A DNA stretch of 46,331 nucleotides from Bacteroidales bacterium (GTDB taxonomy: Bacteria; Bacteroidota; Bacteroidia; Bacteroidales; UBA932). The notes beneath the pieces were generated by a model. That model saw only the letters and a list, made by a program, of their open reading frames with translations, did no database searches and was not told the origin of the DNA. Below, piece by piece: positions 25,268 through 34,161 of this stretch (within the stretch, counting starts at the first letter, position 1; every line of letters starts with the position of its first letter). The stretch lies in assembly GCA_017443845.1 (NCBI GenBank), contig JAFSXX010000038.1, positions 1 to 46,331 on the forward strand. The letters run 5' to 3'. The position numbers and the translations under genes are program-made.

Positions 25268-26971
25268 CTATTCTTTAATACCAGTTGTGCGGACGCGCAT
25301 CAGGGGACCGCGCTCCTTGACGACAGCCTCCTTGTAGGCCTTGCTCAGGCCCTTGTAGCCGGGAGTGACGGTAGTCCAGTCGCGGCCCTCGTAAGAGGTG
25401 AACGAACCGTCGTCGTTCTGCTTCTTGATATTGCCGTCGATGTACTTGACAAGCACATACTTGTCGAGCCTCTCCCACTTGTCGAAGAGGGCATCGGCCT
25501 CATTCACCGACCAGTTGGTCAGATACTTGACGGCCTTCCTGGGAGAACGGTTGTAAAGCTCGAGCGCCTTGGCGTCGGCCTCGGCCACCTTGGCCACCAT
25601 CTCCTTCTCGTGGGCGGTAACAACCGCGTGGACCTCGTTGCCGGTGCTGTTGTAATGCAGATAGCAGAGCTGGGCGATACGGTTCACCATCCAGAACATC
25701 GAAGTCGGGGAGTACTCCTTGAGGCTGCCGTTACCGAAACGGTAGTGGTCCGAAATATCCTTCGAGCAGGCATAGACCGGAGTCAGCGGAGAGGTTCCCG
25801 CATCATCGACAGCGAACCAGAAAAGGCCGCCGACCTCGTCGGGCATCCAGCTGCGGGCCTGCGCCAGGAACCAGAAACCGGTCTGCTGCACTGCGGTTGC
25901 GCGCTCGTTGGCATACTTGACGCCGTCCACCGTCCAGTCGGCATCCCTCCAGCGGTAAGGCGACTCGTGAGGGCCGGCGGAGATACCCACGCGCATATCG
26001 AACATAGTGCCCTCATAGTGGTCGCGCATCGCCTCCGCGAGCTCCTGAACGGTAATCTTGTGCTTGGGCTTGACACAGAGGGGAAGACGGTTCGAGGTAT
26101 TCTCGGCGGTCACGTAATCGATATACTTGCCCATATCCTCCACGCCGAAGCGGTTGAAGAAACTCCAGACGCGCAGATCGCACGAACGCATATAGCTCGC
26201 CTTGGTGAGGGGGCAGTAGGTATCGGCGAAGCTGAAATCCTCGTCGGAGCCCTCGTACCAGCCGTTGCGGCGGGCCTCATCCACAACGTCCTTGGAGTAA
26301 AGCCAGTTCTCGGGATCGTTGAAGTTTATCTTCGTGATGCGGGCGTTGTTGGCATGGGCGCAGATATAGCCGTCGGGAATGCGGGCGGCGACATAGACGA
26401 TACCCTTGTTGGTATTGACTCCGTTGGCGTCATAATGGGGCTTGCGGGGGAAGATATCCATTATCCAGGCCTCGTTCTTGTCGGCGATCGAAAGGCTCTC
26501 GCCGGTCTGGCAATAGCCGTATTTGTCGGTGATCTCGGCAAAGAGCAGGATAGCCTCGCGGGCCGTGGTGCAGCGCTGGAGGCAGATGTTCATCATCGAA
26601 CCATAGTCGATGATGGCGGTCGTATCCATCTCCACCTTGCGGCCGTCGTATGTAGTCTCGCCGAGGATGAGCTGATGCTCGTTCATATTGCCGATGACAT
26701 TATAGGTGTGCGGAGCCTCGGGAATATCGCCGTGATAGTAGAAAGGTCCCCTGAAATCGGAACCCCACTGGATGATTTTGCGCATCGCGCCGGGCTTGTG
26801 GTCGGCGGCGACGGTATAGGCAAGACAGCCGTAGCGTGTATGGGAGTCGGCAGCATCGGTCACCATCACGGAGCCGTCGGCCGAGGCCCCCTTGGTGACG
26901 ATCAGATTGGTGCAGGCGAAGCCGTAAGTTGCGGCAAAGAGCAGGATTGCGGAAACCAGGATCTTTTTCAT
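25268..26971 (-). CDS. Secreted C69-family dipeptidase
   Basis: This 567-residue protein belongs to peptidase family C69 (PepD-like, Ntn-hydrolase fold), which cleaves dipeptides. The start at 26971 gives the signal peptide MKKILVSAILLFAATYGFA, placing Cys20 at the mature N-terminus (CTNLIVTKGASADGSVMV); in this family that Cys is the N-terminal nucleophile. The following GASADGSVMVTDAADSH and later NMNEHQL, GESLSIADKNEAWIMD and FRFG-like segments are typical. The residues before the Cys (G-F-A) do not make a lipobox, so signal-peptidase-I cleavage exposing the nucleophile is more likely than lipidation. A 5' hairpin with a UUCG tetraloop lies upstream (26994-27009). Confidence 0.92.
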   Translation of the reverse strand: MKKILVSAILLFAATYGFACTNLIVTKGASADGSVMVTDAADSHTRYGCLAYTVAADHKPGAMRKIIQWGSDFRGPFYYHGDIPEAPHTYNVIGNMNEHQLILGETTYDGRKVEMDTTAIIDYGSMMNICLQRCTTAREAILLFAEITDKYGYCQTGESLSIADKNEAWIMDIFPRKPHYDANGVNTNKGIVYVAARIPDGYICAHANNARITKINFNDPENWLYSKDVVDEARRNGWYEGSDEDFSFADTYCPLTKASYMRSCDLRVWSFFNRFGVEDMGKYIDYVTAENTSNRLPLCVKPKHKITVQELAEAMRDHYEGTMFDMRVGISAGPHESPYRWRDADWTVDGVKYANERATAVQQTGFWFLAQARSWMPDEVGGLFWFAVDDAGTSPLTPVYACSKDISDHYRFGNGSLKEYSPTSMFWMVNRIAQLCYLHYNSTGNEVHAVVTAHEKEMVAKVAEADAKALELYNRSPRKAVKYLTNWSVNEADALFDKWERLDKYVLVKYIDGNIKKQNDDGSFTSYEGRDWTTVTPGYKGLSKAYKEAVVKERGPLMRVRTTGIKE

Positions 26972-26993
26972 AGTGTCGTCTTTAAACAAAGTA

Positions 26994-27009
26994 AGGCGCC
27001 GAAGCGCCT
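26994..27009 (-). other. Six-bp hairpin with UUCG tetraloop
   Basis: On the minus strand AGGCGC-TTCG-GCGCCT forms a very stable small hairpin between acpP and the C69 gene, ending about 23 bases before the C69 start. It lacks a T-tract, so it could be an mRNA-stabilising 5' structure or a weak terminator of acpP. Confidence 0.5.
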
Positions 27010-27067
27010 ATAAATTCTAGTGAATGATGGGTTCTTTCGGCCCAGGTTTTAGCAGCACTCTATGGTA

Positions 27068-27307
27068 CTACTTCTGAACATTCTGAGAAATGTAGTCAAC
27101 TGCGTCCTTAACGGTTGAGATTTTCTCTGCGACATCATCGGGAATGGTGATTCCGAAAACGTTCTCGAATTCCATGATGAGCTCAACAGTGTCAAGGGAA
27201 TCTGCACCGAGATCATTGGTAAAGCTTGCAGACTCAATGACTTCGCTTTCATCTACGCCAAGTTTGTCGACGATGATAGCCTTAACTTTTGAAGTAATGT
27301 CTTCCAT
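27068..27307 (-). CDS. acpP: Acyl carrier protein
   Basis: This 79-residue, acidic, four-helix protein carries growing fatty acids on a phosphopantetheine arm attached to Ser37 in the invariant ADSLDTVEL motif. Its length and sequence ([32 protein letters not shown]) are canonical. It stands alone with its own strong promoter; the fabF gene that often follows acpP is not here. It supplies the substrate of FabD encoded at 15318-16193. Confidence 0.97.
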   Translation of the reverse strand: MEDITSKVKAIIVDKLGVDESEVIESASFTNDLGADSLDTVELIMEFENVFGITIPDDVAEKISTVKDAVDYISQNVQK

Positions 27308-27363
27308 ATCGGTTTGGTTTAAAAGTTTCTAAATAATCGCCCGTCTTTGGACAGGCACAAATG

Positions 27364-27394
27364 CAAAGGTACTCATTTTCCGGCTGCTTCCAAA
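27364..27394 (-). promoter_or_regulatory. acpP promoter
   Basis: TACCTTTG (27364-27371 on minus) and TTTG (27391-27394) are separated by 19 bases, a perfect Bacteroidetes promoter with the same spacing as the rRNA promoter at 190-226. It predicts a 5' UTR of about 50 nt. Confidence 0.85.
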
Positions 27395-27696
27395 ATTTTT
27401 CACTCCGTCCAGCCCCTGAAGCCTTCGGGGAGGGTTTTCCTTTTTTCGGAAAACCGGCAGCCGCGGCTTTCCGATTTGCGTAATCGACCTTTTGACTCCG
27501 CAACAAAAATAAAGTTTAATCTCCTTTTATAAAAATGACGTAAAACCGGTTCCGCCCTTTTAAGCAAAATGCGGACCAAATGCGGAAAATCCTGTTTTCA
27601 CCTGCCCGGAAAGCCGGCAAAAAGCAGGCTTGTCAAGACTTTTCAAAAAGAGCCAAAACGGCTTTTCAGAGCTGTACAAAGCCGATTTTTGTGTCA
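27395..27696. other. Intergenic region upstream of the pilus operon
   Basis: About 300 bases without a convincing gene. It holds a hairpin GGTTTTCC-(7)-GGAAAACC at 27433-27455 and several AT-rich runs. Open frames on both strands here have no family resemblance, and the plus-strand frame that leads into the DUF3575 gene (from 27569) would lack a signal peptide. The area may hold regulatory sites for the pilus operon, but I recognise none with certainty. Confidence 0.5.
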
Positions 27697-27704
27697 TACA
27701 TTTG
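27697..27704 (+). promoter_or_regulatory. -7 element of the pilus operon
   Basis: TACATTTG fits TAnnTTTG and lies 20 bases upstream of the first start codon (27725). No TTTG occurs at the expected -33 distance. Confidence 0.5.
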
Positions 27705-27724
27705 CCGTCACAAAAACCTGCGGA

Positions 27725-28312
27725 ATGAAAAACGTCATCACCATCGCACTGCTTCTGGCCTGCTCTCTCCTGAGCGCGGAGGCGCAAAGAGTATCGGTAT
27801 CCTCGAACCTGGCCGATCCGCTCCTGCTGGGAACCCTGAACACGGGAGCCGAATATGGATTCAACGGACACTGGGCCGCCGAGGCCGGATTCCGGTACAA
27901 CAACTGGAACTTCAGGTGCGACTGCGACAAGGCCGCCTTCCAGGACCGGAGGCGGACCTTCTACGCCGGCCCCAGGTACTGGACGCGCGATACCTGCGCA
28001 GGCCTGTGGGTGGGGATGCGCCTCCAGGTGGAGGAATACAACCGGGGAGGACTCTTCGGCAACCCGCGCACCGAAGAGGGAGATGCCATCGGGATGGCCC
28101 TCGGCCTGGGCTTTTCGCACCGGTTCAACCGAAGGCTGAGAATGGATGCCGGCGCCTTTATATGGGCAGGCGGAACCACCTACAGCCTCTATGCCGCGCC
28201 CCGCTGCGGCAGGTGTCTCGTGAAGAAGGGACGCAAGGGATTCCTCAGATACGACAGCGCCGTCATAGCGCTCTCCTACACGCTCTGGGAATCCGAAAAG
28301 AGAGAGAAATGA
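27725..28312 (+). CDS. DUF3575-type pilus-locus protein
   Basis: This 195-residue exported protein has a signal peptide MKNVITIALLLACSLLSAEA and a mature part full of beta-strand-like segments (TGAEYGFNGHWAAEAGFRYNNWNF; FYAGPRYWTRD; GMALGLGFSHRFN), like the DUF3575 family of small outer-membrane-type proteins. Such genes are commonly first in FimA/Mfa1-type pilus loci of Bacteroidales. Their exact role is unknown; an outer-membrane barrel helping pilus export is a reasonable guess. I chose the start at 27725 because upstream in-frame sequence lacks a signal peptide. It leads a four-gene operon with the pilin, anchor and tip-like proteins. Confidence 0.75.
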   Translation: MKNVITIALLLACSLLSAEAQRVSVSSNLADPLLLGTLNTGAEYGFNGHWAAEAGFRYNNWNFRCDCDKAAFQDRRRTFYAGPRYWTRDTCAGLWVGMRLQVEEYNRGGLFGNPRTEEGDAIGMALGLGFSHRFNRRLRMDAGAFIWAGGTTYSLYAAPRCGRCLVKKGRKGFLRYDSAVIALSYTLWESEKREK

Positions 28313-28343
28313 CACTTAACCCACTTTTTAAAACCAAACACAA

Positions 28344-29402
28344 ATGAAAAGAATCAAATTTCTGACAAGCGTCCTGGCCGCTGCAGCGCTGCTGGCGGCA
28401 TGCGACAACTCCCAGCTCGGCACCCAGCAGGGTGACGGGGGATCGATCCGTATCTCTTTCAATGTACCCGAGGCCACCAGGGCCGCGGCGCAGGGCAACG
28501 AGGCAGTGGTCTCCGACATCCAGGTACTGCTGTTCGACGGATCTGACAACCTCTACAAGTACTATGCGTTCAACTCCTCCGAGGTGACCGCGAAGAACGC
28601 CACCATCAGCAATGTGCTCAACGGCACATACACCGCTTACGTAGTGGCGAACGGACCCGACCTCAGCGAGTACAATACCAAAACCGCGTTCCTCAACTCC
28701 GGAATCGACCTTGAGGAGTTCAACGACCCGGCATCCGGCTTCATTATGGAAGGCTCCTCGGAGGTTTCGGTAAACGGCAGCGGAGTCACCGACCTCAGCG
28801 TGGCAATCTCCCGCTACGTCTCCAGGGTGGTGCTCAGGAAGGTCACCAACAATCTCCCCGTATCATACGGCAGCCTCACAATCGAAAGGGCGTTCCTGAG
28901 CAACGCCGTCAACGTGCAGAACATCGGCGGCACGCTCGAGCCCGGCAGCGACCCTGCCCACTGGTACAACAAGGAGGGACGCAAGGACGAACCCACCCGC
29001 GACGCCTCCCATATCATCGACGGATCCACCTACACGGCATCGTTCCCGGGCCTGACCTATGCGGCCATGGACCAGAGCCTGGCCAAAGGCACCGCCTGGA
29101 GCGGCAGCAAATATTTCTACGCTTATCCCAACAGTGCCTCCACCGAACCTGACGGCTTCAAGGAGCCTTTCGCAGCACAGAAGAGCGTACTGGTAATCGT
29201 AGGATCGTTCGGAGGCCGCACATATTACTATCCCGTAGTGCTCAGGAACGGACTCGCGCGCAACACTTCGTACGAAGTCGAGGCCACCGTCACCGGAGCC
29301 GGCAGCGACGACCCCAACAAGCCTGTCACATCAGGTTCTCTGAGCGTGACCGTCACCGTCAACGACTGGCTGGACGGCACCTCATATACAGAAACTTTCT
29401 AA
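28344..29402 (+). CDS. FimA/Mfa1-family major pilin precursor (type V pilus)
   Basis: This 352-residue lipoprotein precursor (lipobox LAAC, Cys20) fits the FimA/Mfa1 pilins of Bacteroidales. After the lipidated Cys comes GGSIRISFNVPEATRAAAQG; in this pilin class an Arg-specific protease removes the first strand so that the groove can accept a donor strand, and Arg46 in EATR is the likely site. The C-terminal strand VTVTVNDWLDGTSYTETF resembles the donor strand of the family. The protein travels by the lipoprotein route to the outer membrane and polymerises outside the cell. It is followed by the anchor-like gene after 42 bases. Assignment rests on domain-level resemblance and operon context. 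Confidence 0.85.
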   Translation: MKRIKFLTSVLAAAALLAACDNSQLGTQQGDGGSIRISFNVPEATRAAAQGNEAVVSDIQVLLFDGSDNLYKYYAFNSSEVTAKNATISNVLNGTYTAYVVANGPDLSEYNTKTAFLNSGIDLEEFNDPASGFIMEGSSEVSVNGSGVTDLSVAISRYVSRVVLRKVTNNLPVSYGSLTIERAFLSNAVNVQNIGGTLEPGSDPAHWYNKEGRKDEPTRDASHIIDGSTYTASFPGLTYAAMDQSLAKGTAWSGSKYFYAYPNSASTEPDGFKEPFAAQKSVLVIVGSFGGRTYYYPVVLRNGLARNTSYEVEATVTGAGSDDPNKPVTSGSLSVTVTVNDWLDGTSYTETF

Positions 29403-29444
29403 CCACATCATATCTCACTTTCACACAATCCAAACCGGCCCGAT

Positions 29445-30269
29445 ATGGAAAAGGGAACCCATCAAAATGACAGAGGTCCAAGAAGACACCCTTCATTACT
29501 ATTCACGATCATTGCTTTCGCACTTATTTCTTGCTCTGTCAAGGAGATGAGGGAATCGTGCCCGTGCCGGGTCGGTCTGGATTATTCCCTGCTGCTGCAG
29601 CAAGCCTCGCCCGGAGAGATGATCATAACTACGATATCCGACGCCGGCGGCAAGATGCGGTGGCAGGGAGAATTCCTGGCTGACACCTGTCCCGTCCGGT
29701 CCGGGATACTGCTGGCCAAAGGGCAATATACGGCCTCCTCCCTCCTCTTCGGCGGGGACAGGAACTGGAGCGTTGACGAAAACGAAATCAAACTCAGGGA
29801 GGGAGCTGAGGCCGATTCCCTCTTCGGCGAAGCCGCCCCGCTCGATGCCCGGGGCGAAGAGGCGGAATCCGTTCCGGCGGCACTGAAGCAGTTCGCCACC
29901 CTCTTCATCCGCTTCGGGAGCCCCGTCAGCGGCCTCGAGGTGGAGGTGGGGCTCAACTCCTCTTCGATCGCGAGCCGCGACCTCTCCGCCGCCCCCGGTC
30001 CGATGGCAATCAGGCGCACCGTTTCGGGAGAGATGGCATCATTCAGGCTGCCCAGGCAGTGCGACACGGATATAAGCGTCGCCTTCAACGACAAGGCTGA
30101 CGGGCGGCCCCTCGCCGCACTGGACCTCTCGCCCCTGCTGCAGAAGAGAGGATACGATTTCAAGGCGCCGGAGCTCTCCGACATATTCCTGGACGTGGAT
30201 TTCGAAGCGAGGAAGGCGACGATCGAAGTGGAGGGGTGGAAAGAATCATTCATCATTGTGACTTTTTGA
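29445..30269 (+). CDS. FimB/Mfa2-family pilus anchor-like lipoprotein
   Basis: This 274-residue lipoprotein has a hydrophobic leader followed by lipobox ISC (FALISCSVKEMRESCPCRVGLDYS); the S-C-P-C-x-V-x-L-D-Y stretch is typical of the first strand in FimB/Mfa2 anchors. The body shows two beta-sandwich halves, and the C-terminus ends IEVEGWKESFIIVTF, as is common for this family. Mfa2-type proteins sit at the base of the pilus in the outer membrane and limit its length. The position between the pilin and the large tip-like protein supports this. The start at 29445 gives a long n-region (about 16 residues before the hydrophobic core), so a later start is possible. Confidence 0.75.
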   Translation: MEKGTHQNDRGPRRHPSLLFTIIAFALISCSVKEMRESCPCRVGLDYSLLLQQASPGEMIITTISDAGGKMRWQGEFLADTCPVRSGILLAKGQYTASSLLFGGDRNWSVDENEIKLREGAEADSLFGEAAPLDARGEEAESVPAALKQFATLFIRFGSPVSGLEVEVGLNSSSIASRDLSAAPGPMAIRRTVSGEMASFRLPRQCDTDISVAFNDKADGRPLAALDLSPLLQKRGYDFKAPELSDIFLDVDFEARKATIEVEGWKESFIIVTF

Positions 30270-30277
30270 AACAGGAT

Positions 30278-33200
30278 ATGAAAACCGGAACATTACGGAA
30301 AATCGCCGCCGCACTTCTCCCGGCGGCTTGCTTTCTTGCATTATGCGGATGCAGCGACACCTGGAGAAACCCCGGAAAGGGAAAAGAAAAGACATCCTTG
30401 CACATATTCATAGAGCGGGAAGACGACCGCACGCGGAGTTCCTTCAGCGTGGATGAATCGCTGCTGCCGGACAATATCCTGGTGCTGTTCTACAATCCCG
30501 ACGGTTCGCTGGCATTCCATTGCGAACCAAACCTGGCAGGGCACAGGGAGGGCACCTGCCAAATCGAGGACGTCCCCGTCGGAAAGGATTATCTGATATA
30601 TGCCATTGCCGGCGTGGATTATGGCCGGGAAAATATCGCCGCCCTGTTCGGAAGCGTCACCGCCGCCGGCAACTTCATTCTCCGGAAGGAGTATCTCCGG
30701 GAGTGCGGAACCATACCCTATTCCTATGTTCCGGAAGGGCCCGCCTTCGTAGAGGACGGCGGGCAGTATGAGGTTCCGCTCAGGAGGATACTCGCTAAAT
30801 ACAACTTCACGCTGGACAAGAGCGCCATGGCAGGCGAGTTCACAGCGACCTCCCTGACCGTCCGGCAGTCGCCGGATTATACCAAGCCGCTGATCGCGGA
30901 GAATGCCGCGACCTCCCCCGCGGCCCTCTCTGACGGGGATTCGGCCACGGATGCGGAAATCGTCACCCTCAACGAGGGCGGGACTGTCTCCTGTTACCTG
31001 CTTGAGAACCGCTTCGGAAACGCCTGCCCCGGCAACGACGACCCGTGGGGAAAAGTCCCTGAGCGGATGGAGCGGGGAGTCGCCAGCCTTGCCACCTATG
31101 TAGAGATCTGCGGCAACTATGAGGGAGACAATATCTCCATCTCGGGCCTCAGATACCGCTTCTTCCTGGGAGAGGATGCCGTCGGCAACTGCGATGTCGT
31201 CCGCAATACGGTAAGGACCGTAACCCTCTCCCTCACAGACGAGAACACAGTGCTGAAGGAGAGCTGGAAGGTGGTCCGCGGAAGCGTGGAGGACAGCCGC
31301 AGCCTCGCCTTCGACCGCGATACGGTCAAAGTATTCCCCTACCCTACGCGCATTGACACGGCTTTTTTCGACTTCTCCCCGGCCAATCTAGGAATCCGCG
31401 TGGCCATCGACTCCTCGCAGTCAGGATCATACCCGTTCAGCGTGGAGATGAGGGGCAATATGCTGCTCATACGCAGTGAGAAGTTCATCCCGCAGGAGAG
31501 GACCACGACCATTTTCCCCGTAATCCTGACCACGAGGGACAACACGCGCAGGGACACCCTCAATGTGGCCTACTACTCTCTCGACGAGATATCCCCATAC
31601 ATTCCCTTTTATCTCTACGCAAACTTCAGCGGACGCGCCCGCAACGAATGGGGGAGCGACGTGGTCCTCTACAAAGAGACGGCCAGGAACCGTTTCTACA
31701 ACGGCTTCTGCTTCAAGGTCGATCTGGACTACAACGGCGTTATAAAATCCTGCTGGTACAATCCGATGGAATCCGACAGGGACACAGTTTACGAAACAGG
31801 ACTGGTGCTGGAATCCTCCGACAGCGGGATCATCTCCACAAGCCTCTCTGCCACCAACCCGACCCTGTGGTATCTCACCGCGAACGGCTTCGGAACGGCG
31901 CGCATAACCGCCTCCTATACAATGGGCGGCACTGTCGAAAGCAGTTTCAGGGACATTCAGTCGCATATCCTCAACGCAAGCCTGCAGGCCGCCTCCACTG
32001 TCGGACGGGGAGAATCGTGCAATCCGACGGTAAGGCTCTTCAATGAATCAGGAGAGGAAATCTATCCCCATCCCGGGGAGATCCACCTCAAATCATCAGA
32101 CACCGGAATCCTCACCGATGCCGGGCAGGGGGTCAACAACGGAACAGCCACCCTCAGCCTGAGATATGGGGCCGCATACCCTTACAACACAGTCACCGAC
32201 AGCAAGGAGATAATGGTTTCGGGAGCTGTCAACACCTACGAGTTATATATCGTTCCGGGAAGCCAGCAGACAATCTATTCAGGCGAATCCTGCAAGGACA
32301 CCGCAAGGATAAGGCATTGGCTGGACGGTGAGCTGGTTTCCGACGAGGAGGCTTTCGGAATCTGGAGCATAAGCGACCGGACCCTCGCCTCGATCGACTC
32401 CGAATACGGCGAGAGCGTCACCGTAACTGGAAAAGCGGGCTCCGCAACGCCGCTCGTCCTTTCGGTGCGGCACTACTGCGAAGACGGCAATGTTTACCAG
32501 GCGCAGAAGAATATCTTCATAATGCAGAGGGAGTTTTTCACCGACAGGGAGCGTCTCGAATGGAACCACGCGCAATACGGCGAGCAGGATGCCCTCACGG
32601 TCAATGTAACGGCCACGGCCTCGCTCGGATGGAACGTCGCTATCAGCGGAGCTGATGCCGCCTGCTTCTCCTTCTCGCCCGCTTCGGGAACCGGTTCGCA
32701 GGCCATTACGGTCTTCCCCGTTTCGGCCAACGAGAGCCGGGAGGCGGACCGCCACGCACAGCTGACCCTCTCGGCAGAGGGGCTGGGGAGCCGGATCGTG
32801 GAGCTCCTACAGCTGAGGGATACCACTACCATAACGCCGGGGCCCGGGCCCGGACCCGGTCCAGACCCTGATCCAGACCCTGATCCAGATCCCGATCCCG
32901 TGGTGCACGATACCACCTATATCCTCAGCGTAACGCCGGCGGATCCACCCGCGATATCGCATCACGGCTCGGTTCAGCTGGAGGCCTGGCTCAGGATGCT
33001 GGTGGACGGCACCGCAGTGGGCTCCGCGCAGAATGTCACTTCCGCCGCCCTCTGGAGTTCATCCAACACATCGGCGGCCACGGTCAGCGACGGAACCGTA
33101 CGGGGATGCAACTTCTCGTCAGGAGAGGCGACCACTATAATCATAGCCTCTTACAACGGCATTACAAGCAATGAGGTGGAGGTAACCGTAGGCGGGATTG

Positions 33201-34105
33201 TCATAACCCGGTACCTTGAGCTCCGGCCTTCGCTGCCGCAGAGCATAACTTCGGGGGGAAGTATCAGCTATACGCTGCTGCTGCACACCGTGACCGGCGG
33301 AGTCGACGACGGAGGGACAGATGTCACGGCTACGGCTTCGTGGAGCTCTTCGAACAGCGCCGCGGCCACTGTCGCAGCCGGAACCGCAACGGGCTGCAAC
33401 ACCTCCACAGAGGCAGCCTCAACCACCATTACCGCAGTTTACGAGGGAATGGAGATATCCGCCTCCCTCACCGTCGAGGGCGTGCCGGTAATCGTCCACA
33501 CCTTGGAGATATCGACCCCGCAGAGCTCCTATTATCTCAATTCGGAGGCTCTCGGACAGGATATAACCGTACTTTACGACGGAGTGGCGGTTTCCGATCC
33601 TTCCGCCATCTCCTGGAACATTTCCCAATCCTCGGTCATTGACGGCATAAACGGCTTCCAGCCGCACCTGGTCGGGCTCGGAACCTGCACCGTCAGCGCC
33701 TCATACGGCGGAGTGATATCCAACAGCATAACCTTCACGGTGGGAAGCCTCATCACCAAAGTCAGGCTGGAGATAACCTCCCTGACCATATCCGACGGTA
33801 ACAACACCGAGACCTTCACGGTTTACTTCCCGCCGAGGGTCTTCACCCCGGGAGATTCCGAATACCTCAACGGAGAATCGTCGCAGTGGTGCGGCATTGC
33901 CGGAGGCACATATTCCGATACCGACGTGAGCATAACGGTGAATTTGTATATCACCACCGTCAACACCCCGGAAGCCCTCGCCTCCACCAAAACATTCACC
34001 TTCGGGGCGATGCGGGGCGACGTGATCCCCATCACGGAAGAGGACTGGCCGGAACTGATAAACAGCGTATTCTTCAACTTCAGCGCTGTCATCAATATCG
34101 ACTGA
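30278..34105 (+). CDS. Very large pilus-tip-like lipoprotein with BACON-like and Ig-like repeats
   Basis: This 1275-residue predicted lipoprotein (leader ending FLALCGC) begins 8 bases after the anchor gene. Residues about 30-360 resemble the two-domain pilus-associated proteins (DUF4906/FimB-like: DNILVLFYNPDGSLAFHCEP; DYLIYAIAGVDYG). A BACON-like domain lies at about 752-846, then a Gly-Pro/Asp-Pro linker (about 853-876), then three bacterial Ig-like domains (about 876-971, 972-1068, 1069-1159; each with ASWSSSNSAAATV-like cores) and a 115-residue C-terminal domain of unknown kind. By context it is a minor or tip pilin that reaches out to bind a host or dietary target. It is two to three times longer than usual tip proteins. 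The ligand cannot be deduced. Confidence 0.75.
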   Translation: MKTGTLRKIAAALLPAACFLALCGCSDTWRNPGKGKEKTSLHIFIEREDDRTRSSFSVDESLLPDNILVLFYNPDGSLAFHCEPNLAGHREGTCQIEDVPVGKDYLIYAIAGVDYGRENIAALFGSVTAAGNFILRKEYLRECGTIPYSYVPEGPAFVEDGGQYEVPLRRILAKYNFTLDKSAMAGEFTATSLTVRQSPDYTKPLIAENAATSPAALSDGDSATDAEIVTLNEGGTVSCYLLENRFGNACPGNDDPWGKVPERMERGVASLATYVEICGNYEGDNISISGLRYRFFLGEDAVGNCDVVRNTVRTVTLSLTDENTVLKESWKVVRGSVEDSRSLAFDRDTVKVFPYPTRIDTAFFDFSPANLGIRVAIDSSQSGSYPFSVEMRGNMLLIRSEKFIPQERTTTIFPVILTTRDNTRRDTLNVAYYSLDEISPYIPFYLYANFSGRARNEWGSDVVLYKETARNRFYNGFCFKVDLDYNGVIKSCWYNPMESDRDTVYETGLVLESSDSGIISTSLSATNPTLWYLTANGFGTARITASYTMGGTVESSFRDIQSHILNASLQAASTVGRGESCNPTVRLFNESGEEIYPHPGEIHLKSSDTGILTDAGQGVNNGTATLSLRYGAAYPYNTVTDSKEIMVSGAVNTYELYIVPGSQQTIYSGESCKDTARIRHWLDGELVSDEEAFGIWSISDRTLASIDSEYGESVTVTGKAGSATPLVLSVRHYCEDGNVYQAQKNIFIMQREFFTDRERLEWNHAQYGEQDALTVNVTATASLGWNVAISGADAACFSFSPASGTGSQAITVFPVSANESREADRHAQLTLSAEGLGSRIVELLQLRDTTTITPGPGPGPGPDPDPDPDPDPDPVVHDTTYILSVTPADPPAISHHGSVQLEAWLRMLVDGTAVGSAQNVTSAALWSSSNTSAATVSDGTVRGCNFSSGEATTIIIASYNGITSNEVEVTVGGIVITRYLELRPSLPQSITSGGSISYTLLLHTVTGGVDDGGTDVTATASWSSSNSAAATVAAGTATGCNTSTEAASTTITAVYEGMEISASLTVEGVPVIVHTLEISTPQSSYYLNSEALGQDITVLYDGVAVSDPSAISWNISQSSVIDGINGFQPHLVGLGTCTVSASYGGVISNSITFTVGSLITKVRLEITSLTISDGNNTETFTVYFPPRVFTPGDSEYLNGESSQWCGIAGGTYSDTDVSITVNLYITTVNTPEALASTKTFTFGAMRGDVIPITEEDWPELINSVFFNFSAVINID
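32861..32896 (+). repeat. 12-bp tandem repeat encoding Asp-Pro linker
   Basis: CCAGACCCTGAT occurs twice in tandem (32861-32872, 32873-32884), with a third copy differing at two bases (32885-32896). It encodes P-D-P-D repeats in the linker before the Ig-like domains of the tip-like protein. Length changes by strand slippage would stay in frame. Confidence 0.85.
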
Positions 34106-34110
34106 CACAC

Positions 34111-34140
34111 AAAAAGGGGTCTCCCGCTGAGGAGACCCCT
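34111..34140. terminator. Bidirectional terminator between the pilus operon and the M28 peptidase
   Basis: AGGGGTCTCC (34115-34124) pairs perfectly with GGAGACCCCT (34131-34140) around CGCTGA. On the minus strand it is followed by TTTTT, so it is a good terminator for the M28 gene. It also lies 5 bases after the tip-gene stop and can end the convergent pilus transcript. Confidence 0.85.
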
Positions 34141-34161
34141 ATTGATATATCGAAGCCGGGG

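Noticed and set aside
25094-27013. 639-codon plus-strand frame opposite the C69 peptidase
   Set aside because: Shadow of a clearly conserved peptidase; it also starts inside the palindromic element.
27282-27506. 74-codon minus-strand frame overlapping the acpP start and promoter
   Set aside because: It covers the well-supported acpP promoter, overlaps acpP itself and has no family resemblance.
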